Origin: Oxalobacteraceae bacterium
GTDB lineage: Bacteria > Pseudomonadota > Gammaproteobacteria > Burkholderiales > Burkholderiaceae_D
NCBI GenBank assembly: GCA_013284265.1
Contig: JABTBR010000005.1
Coordinates: forward strand, 121,328-185,327
DNA length: 64,000 nt
Direction: 5' to 3'
Shown one piece after another: positions 1-7,102 of the stretch (position 1 is its first letter; every line of letters begins with the position of its first letter). A model generated the notes under the pieces. The model saw only the letters and a program-made list of their open reading frames with translations, had not been told where the DNA came from and did no database searches. A program made the translations under genes and the position numbers.

Positions 1-1
1 G

Positions 2-535
2 GAAACCGCCTTCCTCGACCAGTACAGCGGCACGCCGACCGAAAGACTGCAAGCCATCATCGCGGAAGAACCATCGCTGCACGCCTTGCTGGCCAACGCC
101 ACCTGGGATACCCCGGCGCGCCAGATCACCGGCTACTCCGCCAACGTGGAAAAACTGTGGGGCAAGGGTTACGCCTTGCTGGGCAATGCGGGCGAGTTCC
201 TCGATCCGGTGTTTTCGTCCGGCGTGACCATCGCCTTCAAGTCCGCCAGCCTGGCCGCCGAGGCACTGCGCCGCCAGTTTGCCGGTGAAACGGTGGACTG
301 GCAGGCCGACTTCGGCGCGCCGCTGCGCAAGGGCGTGGACACTTTCCGCGCCTTCGTGGAGTCGTGGTACGCGGGCGGCTTCCAGCAGATCATCTTCCAT
401 GAGCACCAGCAGCCGGAAGTAAAACGCATGATCGCGGCGATCCTGGCCGGGTACGCCTGGGATCTGAGCAATCCCTTCGTCAAGGAGACGTCGCGCCGTC
501 TGGCCGCATTGGAGAGCCTGTGCACGCCGGTCTGA
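2..535 (+). CDS. FAD-dependent oxidoreductase, C-terminal part (5' truncated by window edge)
   Basis: The frame is open from the first bases of the window, so the N-terminal FAD-binding Rossmann motif lies outside. The visible 177 residues contain GNAGEFLDPVFSSG followed by an alanine-rich helix. This matches the second FAD-contact region (G-D/N-A...DP...G) of PHBH-fold flavoenzymes, including tryptophan-halogenase-like oxidoreductases. It overlaps the following DUF3261 gene by 16 bases, so they probably share an operon. Such flavoenzymes are regular members of aryl polyene clusters, but their exact step is not something I can assign. The fold call is fairly secure; the substrate is unknown. 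Confidence 0.75.
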   Translation, partial: ETAFLDQYSGTPTERLQAIIAEEPSLHALLANATWDTPARQITGYSANVEKLWGKGYALLGNAGEFLDPVFSSGVTIAFKSASLAAEALRRQFAGETVDWQADFGAPLRKGVDTFRAFVESWYAGGFQQIIFHEHQQPEVKRMIAAILAGYAWDLSNPFVKETSRRLAALESLCTPV

Positions 536-1089
536 AGCGCCTGAGCCGGACGTTCGCGCCCTTGCTCATTACCGTACTGGCACTGGGCGGCTGCGCCAGC
601 GCGCCACCACCGCAGGCTCGCCTTGGGCTGAAGCTGGCGCCGCAGGCGCTGGGCGCGGCCATCAGCGTGGAGCAGCATCTCAAAGTGGAACGCAATGGCC
701 GCATCGATGAAATGGATGTGGCGCTGCAGGTCGAGCCGGAAGCGCTCGACATGGTGGGCCTGGCGTTTGGCCAGCGCGTACTGTCGCTGCATTACGACGG
801 CAAGGAACTGACGTCGTGGCGCCATGTGATGCTGCCATCGCAGGTCAAGGCCGAGGATGTACTGGAAGACATGCAGCTGACCCTGTGGCCGGTCGAGGCG
901 ATCGCCGCCGCGCTGCCCGCGGGCTGGCGCATCGCCGAGCAGGGCCTGCACCGCACCCTGTACCTGGACGAGGCGCCTATCATGCGGATCGAGTATGGCG
1001 GCCAGCCGCGCTGGAGCGGCACGGTGACGCTGGAGAACCTGCGTTACCATTACCGGCTGACGATTCAGTTCGCGCCAGCGGACCAGTGA
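520..1089 (+). CDS. DUF3261 family lipoprotein of aryl polyene cluster
   Basis: A 189-residue protein starting at a GTG inside the end of the preceding gene. A hydrophobic N-terminal segment (FAPLLITVLALGGC) ends in a lipobox-like LGGC, so it should be a lipid-anchored envelope protein with Cys25 as the modified residue. The rest is a small beta-rich domain with a conserved-looking ENLRYHYRLTI end, matching the DUF3261 lipoproteins that recur in APE clusters (ApeN position in the E. coli scheme). There it is thought to help deliver or hold the polyene in the outer membrane; no biochemical role is proven. Its stop overlaps or nearly abuts the next ketosynthase gene. Confidence 0.8.
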   Translation: MHAGLKRLSRTFAPLLITVLALGGCASAPPPQARLGLKLAPQALGAAISVEQHLKVERNGRIDEMDVALQVEPEALDMVGLAFGQRVLSLHYDGKELTSWRHVMLPSQVKAEDVLEDMQLTLWPVEAIAAALPAGWRIAEQGLHRTLYLDEAPIMRIEYGGQPRWSGTVTLENLRYHYRLTIQFAPADQ

Positions 1090-1097
1090 GGCAAACT

Positions 1098-2288
1098 TTG
1101 GAAGCCAGACACTATTACCTGAATGCCTGCGGCATCATCTGCGCCCTCGGCGAAGGCGCGCAGCAGGTGCGCGCGCGCCTGTTCGCCGGCGAATCCGGCC
1201 TGGCCGTGACGGCGCAATTTTCGCCCGGCCGCGAGCTGGCGCTGGGCGGCGTGCAGGCCGAGCTGCCGTCGCTGGCCCATCTGCCGCCGGCCCAGCGCAG
1301 CCGCAACAACGCGCTGGCGCTGGCCGCGCTGGCCCAGATCCGGCCGCAGGTGGACGCGGCGATCGCCCGCTTCGGCGCGGACCGGGTCGGCGTGGTGCTG
1401 GGCACCAGCACCTCGGGCATCGCCGAAACGGAAACGGCCATGCGCCACCGCAAGGTGCATGGCGAACTGCCGCGGCAATTCCATTACAGCCAGCAGGAGA
1501 TGGGCTCGCCCGCATCCATGCTGGCCGAACAGCTGGGTATCCAGGGACCGGCCTATGTGCATTCGAGCGCCTGCTCATCGAGCGCCAAGGCCATGGCCAG
1601 CGCCGCGCGCCTGATCAAGATGGGCCTGTGCGATGCGGTGCTGACGGGCGGCGTCGATTCCCTGTGCGGCTTTACCGTGGCGGGATTCTCGGCACTGGAA
1701 TCGGTCAGCGCGGTACCCTGCAATCCGATGAGCGCCCTGCGCAAGGGCATCAACATCGGCGAGGGCGCGGCCCTGTTTCTGATGTCGTCGGAGCCGGCTG
1801 CCGTGGCCCTGTGCGGCTGGGGCGAGTCCTCCGACGGCCACCATATGTCGGCGCCCGATCCGGCCGGCGAGGGCGCGCGCATCGCCATGGCGCAGGCGCT
1901 GGAAAGGGCCGGCGTGAGCGCCGCACAGATCGACTATATCAATATGCATGGCACGGCCACGGTGCAGAACGATGCGATGGAGTCGCGCGTGATCGCGACC
2001 ATGTTCGGCCCGGAAGTGCCGGTCAGCTCGACCAAGCCCTTTACCGGCCATACGCTGGGCGCGGCCGCCGCGATCGAGGCGGCGCTGTGCTGGCTGGCCA
2101 TGCAGGACGATAATCCGCAAGGCAGGCTGCCGCCGCATCTGTGGGACGGCGCCGCCGATCCGGCGCTGCCGGTGCTGAACCTGGCCGCGCCGGGCGCCGC
2201 GCTGGGCCGGCCGCTGCGCTGGGCGCTGAGCAGTTCCTTCGCCTTCGGCGGCTCGAACGCGGCGCTGGTGCTGGGGAGGACGGCATGA
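1098..2288 (+). CDS. beta-ketoacyl-ACP synthase (APE ketosynthase, ApeO-like)
   Basis: A 396-residue thiolase-fold ketosynthase that condenses acyl and malonyl units on ACP. The catalytic triad is complete: Cys159 in HSSACSSS, His284 in NMHGTAT and His318 in FTGHTLGA. I chose the TTG at 1098 because GAGG lies 6 bases upstream; a GTG at 1086, overlapping the previous stop, is in frame and possible. The order KS - dehydratase - ketoreductase - KS matches apeO-P-Q-R of known aryl polyene clusters. In those systems this KS works with a chain-length-factor partner, which would lie left of this window. Its stop overlaps the next ATG (ATGA), indicating coupled translation. Confidence 0.85.
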   Translation: MEARHYYLNACGIICALGEGAQQVRARLFAGESGLAVTAQFSPGRELALGGVQAELPSLAHLPPAQRSRNNALALAALAQIRPQVDAAIARFGADRVGVVLGTSTSGIAETETAMRHRKVHGELPRQFHYSQQEMGSPASMLAEQLGIQGPAYVHSSACSSSAKAMASAARLIKMGLCDAVLTGGVDSLCGFTVAGFSALESVSAVPCNPMSALRKGINIGEGAALFLMSSEPAAVALCGWGESSDGHHMSAPDPAGEGARIAMAQALERAGVSAAQIDYINMHGTATVQNDAMESRVIATMFGPEVPVSSTKPFTGHTLGAAAAIEAALCWLAMQDDNPQGRLPPHLWDGAADPALPVLNLAAPGAALGRPLRWALSSSFAFGGSNAALVLGRTA

Positions 2289-2761
2289 TGTCAGTGGATA
2301 TCCCCGCGGTCAGCGAGCTGCTGCCGCACAGCGGCCATATGGTGCTGCTCGACCGCGTGCTGAGCGTGGACGAGGAGACCTTGTGCGCCGAAGTGCTTAT
2401 CCATGCCGGCAGCGTGCTGGCCGGCGCCGATGGCGTGGGCGCCTGGGTGGGTATTGAATACATGGCGCAGGCGATCGCCGCGCATGCCGGTTTTCACGCG
2501 CGCCAGCGCGGCCAGCCGGTCAAGGTGGGTTTTTTGCTGGGATCGCGCAAGTATGAGTCGACGGTCCCGCTGTTCGCCATGGGCAGCGTGTTGCAGGTGC
2601 ATGTGCAGCGCGCGCTACAGGGCGACAATGGCCTGGGTGCCTTCGAGTGCCGCATCGATGCACAGCAGGATGGTCGGACGCTTACACTGGCTAGCGCCAC
2701 GGTAACGGTTTTCCAGCCCGATAATGTTAATGAATTTCTCAAAGATGGAAGCGCAGTATGA
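2285..2761 (+). CDS. hotdog-fold 3-hydroxyacyl-ACP dehydratase (APE, ApeP-like)
   Basis: A 158-residue single-domain protein beginning MMSVDIPAVSELLPHSGHMVLLDRV. The LLPHSGHMVLLD segment is the N-terminal FabZ/FabA-like hotdog signature with its His. The central helix reads GIEYMAQAIAAHAGF, as in APE dehydratases. It should remove water from 3-hydroxyacyl-ACP to build the conjugated polyene. ATGA overlaps on both sides join it to the KS upstream and the ketoreductase downstream. In studied APE systems such a protein pairs with a second dehydratase (ApeI), which is not in this window. Two adjacent ATGs (2285, 2288) could both serve as starts. Confidence 0.8.
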   Translation: MMSVDIPAVSELLPHSGHMVLLDRVLSVDEETLCAEVLIHAGSVLAGADGVGAWVGIEYMAQAIAAHAGFHARQRGQPVKVGFLLGSRKYESTVPLFAMGSVLQVHVQRALQGDNGLGAFECRIDAQQDGRTLTLASATVTVFQPDNVNEFLKDGSAV

Positions 2762-3495
2762 ATCAGAATAAATCCATGAGCGTGCTGGTAACAGGCTCCT
2801 CGCGCGGCATCGGCAAGGCCATCGCGCTGCGCCTGGCGCGCGACGGTTACGACGTGGTGCTGCATTGCCGCAGCCAGCGCGCCGAAGCCGACGCGGTGGC
2901 GCAGCAGATCGTTGACATGGGCCGCGCCGCGCGCGTGCTGCAGTTCGATATCGGCGACCGTGCCGCCACGGCGGCCGCGCTGGAGGCGGACATCGCCGAA
3001 CATGGCTGCTACTACGGCGTGGTGTGCAATGCCGGCGTGGCGCGCGACAATGCCTTCCCCGCCATGTCCGGCGAGGACTGGGACATCGTCCTGCAGACCA
3101 ACCTCGATGGTTTCTACAATGTGCTCAATCCGCTGGTGATGCCGCTGGTGCAGCGCCGCAAGCCGGGGCGCATCGTCACGCTCGCTTCCGTGTCCGGCCT
3201 GATCGGCAACCGCGGCCAGGTCAATTACAGCGCGGCCAAGGCCGGCATCATCGGCGCCACCAAGGCGCTGGCGCTGGAGCTGGCCAAGCGTGCCATCACC
3301 GTCAACTGCGTGGCGCCGGGCCTGATCGAAACCGACATGATCGGCGATGTGCCGATGGAAGAGGCGCTGAAGATGATCCCGGCGCGCCGGGTCGGCAAGC
3401 CGGAAGAGGTGGCCGCCGCCGTCAGCTTCCTGATCGGCGAAGAAGCGGGCTATATCACCCGCCAGGTCATCTCCGTCAACGGCGGCCTGGCATGA
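2758..3495 (+). CDS. 3-oxoacyl-ACP reductase, FabG-like (APE, ApeQ-like)
   Basis: A 245-residue classical short-chain dehydrogenase/reductase. The NADP(H)-binding motif TGSSRGIG is at residues 12-19, CNAGVARD near 90-97 gives the NAG motif, and the catalytic Ser144-Tyr157-Lys161 set lies in LASVSG...NYSAAK. The end (ITRQVISVNGGLA) is typical of FabG. It should reduce 3-oxoacyl-ACP between the condensation and dehydration steps of polyene elongation. It is tightly coupled by 4-base overlaps with both neighbours. The family is certain; assignment to APE rather than primary fatty acid synthesis rests on the neighbourhood. Confidence 0.9.
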   Translation: MNQNKSMSVLVTGSSRGIGKAIALRLARDGYDVVLHCRSQRAEADAVAQQIVDMGRAARVLQFDIGDRAATAAALEADIAEHGCYYGVVCNAGVARDNAFPAMSGEDWDIVLQTNLDGFYNVLNPLVMPLVQRRKPGRIVTLASVSGLIGNRGQVNYSAAKAGIIGATKALALELAKRAITVNCVAPGLIETDMIGDVPMEEALKMIPARRVGKPEEVAAAVSFLIGEEAGYITRQVISVNGGLA

Positions 3496-4727
3496 GCCGC
3501 CGCGTCGTCGTGACCGGCATGGCCGGCATCAGCCCGATCGGCAACGACTGGGCCAGCATCCGCAGCCGCCTGGGCGAGTACCGCAATGCGGTGGTGCAGA
3601 TGAAGGAATGGGCCGACTACGAGGGCCTGAACACCAAGCTGGGCGCCCCGGCCGCGCCGTTCGAACTGACCGATCGCTATAACCGCAAGGCCACCCGCAG
3701 CATGGGCCGGGTCGCGCTGATGGCCACCCGCGCCAGCGAACTGGCCTTGCAGCACGCCGGCCTGCACGAGCATCCGCTGCTCAAAAGCGGCGACATGGGC
3801 GTGTCCTTCGGTTCCTCGGCCGGGACGCCGAGCGCCATCGGCGACTTCGGGCGCATGATGGAAGAGCGCACCACCAAGGGCATCAACGCCACCACCTATA
3901 TCAAGATGATGGCGCATACGGCGCCGGTCAATATCGGCGTGTTCTTCGGCATCACCGGGCGCGTGATCACCACCTCCAGCGCCTGCACCTCGGGCAGCCA
4001 GGGCATCGGCTATGCCTATGAGGCCATCCGTGGCGGCAAGCAGCTGGCCATGGTGGCCGGCGGCGCCGAGGAGCTGTGCGCCACCGAAGCGGCGGTATTC
4101 GACACCCTGTTCGCCACCAGCACCCGCAACGATGCGCAGCACACCACGCCGCGTCCCTTCGATGCGGAGCGCGACGGCCTGGTGATCGGCGAGGGCGCCG
4201 GTTGCCTGATCCTGGAGGAATACGAGCATGCGCGCGAGCGCGGCGCCCAGATCCACGCCGAACTGGTAGGCTTCGGCACCAATAGCGACGGCTGCCATGT
4301 GACCCAGCCGAACGCCGAAACGATGAAGAAGGCCATGCTGCTGGCACTGGAAGACGCCGGCTTGCGGCCATCGGACATCGGCTACATCAACGCCCACGGC
4401 ACCGGCACCGCCCAGGGCGACGTGGCCGAATCGCAGGCCACGCTGGCCGTGTTCGGCGGCGCCACCCCGATCAGCTCCCTGAAGAGCTATATGGGCCATA
4501 CCCTGGGCGCCTGCGGCGCGCTGGAGGCCTGGATCAGCATCGAAATGATGCGCGAAGGCTGGTTTGCGCCTACCATTAACCTGGAACGGGTCGACCCGCT
4601 GTGCGCGCCGCTGGACTATATCGCCGGCGAGGGCAGGGCGATCGAATGCGAGTATGTGATGTCAAATAACTTCGCCTTTGGCGGTATCAACACCTCTTTG
4701 ATTTTCAAACGCTTCCGGCAGGCGTAG
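3492..4727 (+). CDS. beta-ketoacyl-ACP synthase II-like (APE, ApeR-like)
   Basis: A 411-residue FabF/KAS II-type condensing enzyme. The catalytic residues are Cys165 (SSACTSGS), His302 (NAHGTGT) and His336 (MGHTLGA), and the C-terminal NNFAFGGINTSLIF glycine loop is present. It begins with an ATG that overlaps the ketoreductase stop. As the last gene of the KS-DH-KR-KS set it corresponds in position to ApeR, a KAS II-type enzyme. It may perform early condensations or elongation of the aryl-primed chain. Nothing visible is degenerate. A 45-base gap separates it from the next gene. Confidence 0.87.
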   Translation: MSRRVVVTGMAGISPIGNDWASIRSRLGEYRNAVVQMKEWADYEGLNTKLGAPAAPFELTDRYNRKATRSMGRVALMATRASELALQHAGLHEHPLLKSGDMGVSFGSSAGTPSAIGDFGRMMEERTTKGINATTYIKMMAHTAPVNIGVFFGITGRVITTSSACTSGSQGIGYAYEAIRGGKQLAMVAGGAEELCATEAAVFDTLFATSTRNDAQHTTPRPFDAERDGLVIGEGAGCLILEEYEHARERGAQIHAELVGFGTNSDGCHVTQPNAETMKKAMLLALEDAGLRPSDIGYINAHGTGTAQGDVAESQATLAVFGGATPISSLKSYMGHTLGACGALEAWISIEMMREGWFAPTINLERVDPLCAPLDYIAGEGRAIECEYVMSNNFAFGGINTSLIFKRFRQA

Positions 4728-4772
4728 AATCAGGTCTTAGCTTTCATGTACTATTAACAGAGGAATAAAAAG

Positions 4773-5222
4773 ATGAAGAAACTGCTCTCCGTTGTCGCTC
4801 TCGCCGCCGCCACCCTGGCCATGTCCCTGCCCGCCCAGGCGGCCGACACGGTATTGATGATGCCGATTTCCGCCGCGATGGACGCCAACGACGCCCATTC
4901 CCGCCTGGGCGACTCGGTCAAGTTCTACTTTGGCGATGCCAAGACGCCCAAGGTACTGAGCAAGATCACCACCGACAAGACCAGCCAGCGCACCAACGGC
5001 TTCGGCAAATCGTCGGAAAAATCCTGCAACTGGGTGTTCCTGTCGGCCATGCTGGCCCTGCAGAAGCGCGCCACCGACCTGGGCGCGAACGCGGTGATCA
5101 ACATCGTCAGCAACTACAACAACCAGGAAAAATCCAGCCAGACCGAGTTTGAATGCCACGACGGCGCCATCATGGCGGGCGTGGCGCTCAAGGGCGATTT
5201 CGTCAAACTGGCGGACAAGTAA
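4773..5222 (+). CDS. small secreted protein of unknown function (often misnamed excinuclease ATPase subunit)
   Basis: A 149-residue protein with a clean signal peptide (MKKLLSVVALAAATLAMSLPAQA, cleavage after AQA) and a good ribosome site (AGAGGAATA before the ATG). The mature part has a pair of cysteines (KSCNWVF and FECHDGA) that could form a disulfide, plus the stretch DLGANAVINIVSNY. I recall close relatives in Massilia and Janthinobacterium carrying the label excinuclease ATPase subunit, but no UvrA-like ATPase motif is present, so that name should not be trusted. Its place between the APE genes and a phosphopantetheinyl transferase suggests co-expression. Function unknown; periplasmic location inferred. 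Confidence 0.7.
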   Translation: MKKLLSVVALAAATLAMSLPAQAADTVLMMPISAAMDANDAHSRLGDSVKFYFGDAKTPKVLSKITTDKTSQRTNGFGKSSEKSCNWVFLSAMLALQKRATDLGANAVINIVSNYNNQEKSSQTEFECHDGAIMAGVALKGDFVKLADK

Positions 5223-5236
5223 GCGGGGACGGCGCC

Positions 5237-5851
5237 ATGTCGATCCAATCAGAAATCTGGATGGCCCGGGTCGATGCATCCGGTGACGACGTGCTGGCTG
5301 CCTATCTGCCCTGGCTGAGTCCAGCCGAGGTGCTGCGCCACAGCCGCTTCATGCGGCCGGAGCGCCAGCGCCAGTTTCTGATCGGCCGGGTGCTGCTGCG
5401 CATGGCGCTGGCGCCGGTGCTCAATCTGGCCCCGGCGGCCATCAAGCTGGAAGAGCGCGCCGCGCGCGCGCCGCGCCTGCTGTCGGTGCCGGCCAAGGGC
5501 ACCCCGCCCGGTTTCAGCATTTCGCATAGCGGCAACTGGGTCGCCTGCGCGGTCAGTGCGCAGACGGCCATCGGTCTCGATATCGAAGTGATGGACCCCA
5601 GCCGCGACCTGATGGCGCTGGCCTCGCAGGCCATGGACGGCGAAGTATGCGCCCAGCTGCAGGCGCTGGCGCAGCAGCAGCGCATCCCGGCCTTCTATCA
5701 GGCCTGGAGCGAGCAGGAAGCCCGCTTCAAGCTGGGCCAGTGCGATAGCCCGAGCTGCGTGTCGGTGGCGCATGCGGAGTTGTCGATCGTGGTGTGCAGC
5801 GCGCAGCCGCTGACGGGGGCGCCGCAGGTCAAGATGGTGAGCCTGGGCTGA
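5237..5851 (+). CDS. 4'-phosphopantetheinyl transferase superfamily protein
   Basis: A 204-residue Sfp/EntD-type enzyme that transfers phosphopantetheine from CoA to carrier proteins. The signature motifs are visible: FSISHSGNWVACAV (P2-like), GLDIEVM with the Mg-binding D-x-E, and WSEQEARFKLG (the W-x-x-x-E-A-x-x-K helix, with Arg at the A-R-F-K segment). It starts 14 bases after the preceding stop, after a GGGGA ribosome site. Next to an aryl polyene cluster, its natural job would be to activate the cluster's ACPs. I see no truncation; it is short but within the usual range for bacterial single-domain PPTases. Confidence 0.85.
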   Translation: MSIQSEIWMARVDASGDDVLAAYLPWLSPAEVLRHSRFMRPERQRQFLIGRVLLRMALAPVLNLAPAAIKLEERAARAPRLLSVPAKGTPPGFSISHSGNWVACAVSAQTAIGLDIEVMDPSRDLMALASQAMDGEVCAQLQALAQQQRIPAFYQAWSEQEARFKLGQCDSPSCVSVAHAELSIVVCSAQPLTGAPQVKMVSLG

Positions 5852-5860
5852 TCAAAACGT

Positions 5861-5951
5861 AGCGGGCCGGCGGCGGCCGCTTAAAACCCACGGCAAAGAG
5901 CTGGGGTCTGACCCGCCGGGTCAGACCCCGGATATGCGCCCTGGGTTTTTT
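5861..5951 (+). repeat. intergenic palindromic repeat, copy 1
   Basis: A perfect inverted repeat core (5903-5929, arms GGGGTCTGACCC / GGGTCAGACCCC) sits inside weaker outer arms (CCCACGGC near 5887, and CTGGGTTTT at the right end) and follows a GCGGGCCGGCGGC block. The same arrangement recurs at about 44.6, 46.5, 46.6 and 54.8 kb. Here it separates the PPTase gene from the convergent deacetylase gene. It could act as a bidirectional transcription stop or a REP/MITE-like element. Confidence 0.75.
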
Positions 5952-6008
5952 ATGAAGCCGCCGGCGCCTTGACCTTCTTGTGCGAAAGCGCGCCGGCGCC
6001 TTGGCGCT

Positions 6009-7013
6009 TTACTGCCAGAGCCAGTTCCACAAACCCGGCAAGGCCGGCTTGGCCTGTGCATCGCGCACGGTGGCCGCCATGGCGGCGCGCTCCAGTTCGG
6101 CGCGCTCGTCGTAGAACGGTTTGGCCGCCACGGGCATCTCCAGCTCGCGCGCCACATCCAGCAAAATCTCCAGATATTCCTCGATATGGCGCGACGTGTA
6201 GGTGTTCACGTCATGGAAGGTCACGACCACCGGCGTGCTGCCGTCCACCGCCGGCATGCTGCCCGCGGCCCAGCGCTTGCGCGTTTCGGCCAGGTGCTTG
6301 AGCATGTTGGCGCGCTTGTGCCAGCTGAAGTTGATGCCGTAGACCTTGCCGTCGTTGGCATTCAGGTCGGTCAGCAGCATCTGCATGCCGTGCTTGTGGT
6401 ACAGCTCCAGCGTCTCGGCATCGTAGGCCCAGAACGGCGGGCGCACCAGGGTCGGCGCCACGCCGGTCGTGCTGGTCAGGTCGGCCACGCCGCGTTCGAG
6501 CGAGGCGTCCAGCGTCTTCGTGCTCATGAAACGGTGATTCGCATGGAACATGGTGGCGCTGTGGAAGGCGACCAGGTGGCCGTCTTCGTGTTCGCGCTTG
6601 ATCAACTGGCGGCCCACGTCGGTGTTGCCGCCGTTCCAGGCGCGGGTCTGGGTGAAGAAGATGGCCTTGATGCCATCCTGCCAGCGGTTGTGCGCCAGCT
6701 TTTCCAGGATGTTGACGGTCGGGTTGCCGCTGCCGGCGGCGCTGGGGCCATCGTCAAAGCTGAGCAGAAACCGGATCGGCGCGGGCGTGCCCGTGCCCGG
6801 AAAGGCAGCGGGGACGACCATGCCCGCGCCGCTGTCCATGCCTTTATCCGGACTTGCGCCGGCATCGGCGCTCCAGGCAGGCGTGCCATGCAGCGGCAGC
6901 AGCAGCGCCAGGAGCATGGCGAGTGTCTGCGCGCGGCGCGGCGCGAGGGGGAATAATCGTGGCTTCGGCACAGGTAGACGATGCAGGACAAAATAAGGCG
7001 CATATTTTACCAT
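6009..7013 (-). CDS. polysaccharide deacetylase family protein, secreted
   Basis: A 334-residue NodB-homology (CE4) enzyme. The metal/catalytic motif LSFDDGP is at residues 84-90. A histidine pair motif appears as AFHSATMFHANH, and RPPFWAY matches motif 3. A hydrophobic run (LAMLLALLLPLHGTPAWSADA) suggests export. The long N-terminal arginine-rich lead makes an internal start (Met33) plausible, and no clear ribosome site decides it. These enzymes remove acetyl groups from N-acetylated envelope or exopolysaccharides, or from peptidoglycan. It is convergent with the PPTase gene and divergent from the MFS-acyltransferase gene. Substrate unknown. Confidence 0.85.
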   Translation of the reverse strand: MVKYAPYFVLHRLPVPKPRLFPLAPRRAQTLAMLLALLLPLHGTPAWSADAGASPDKGMDSGAGMVVPAAFPGTGTPAPIRFLLSFDDGPSAAGSGNPTVNILEKLAHNRWQDGIKAIFFTQTRAWNGGNTDVGRQLIKREHEDGHLVAFHSATMFHANHRFMSTKTLDASLERGVADLTSTTGVAPTLVRPPFWAYDAETLELYHKHGMQMLLTDLNANDGKVYGINFSWHKRANMLKHLAETRKRWAAGSMPAVDGSTPVVVTFHDVNTYTSRHIEEYLEILLDVARELEMPVAAKPFYDERAELERAAMAATVRDAQAKPALPGLWNWLWQ

Positions 7014-7102
7014 CCGTGATAGGGTAAGGCCGCCGCCGGGATTGTGGATCGCGCCATAGTCATGTATGTTGAGTTTCTCTTATCGACGAGGCCTATCCGC
7101 TC

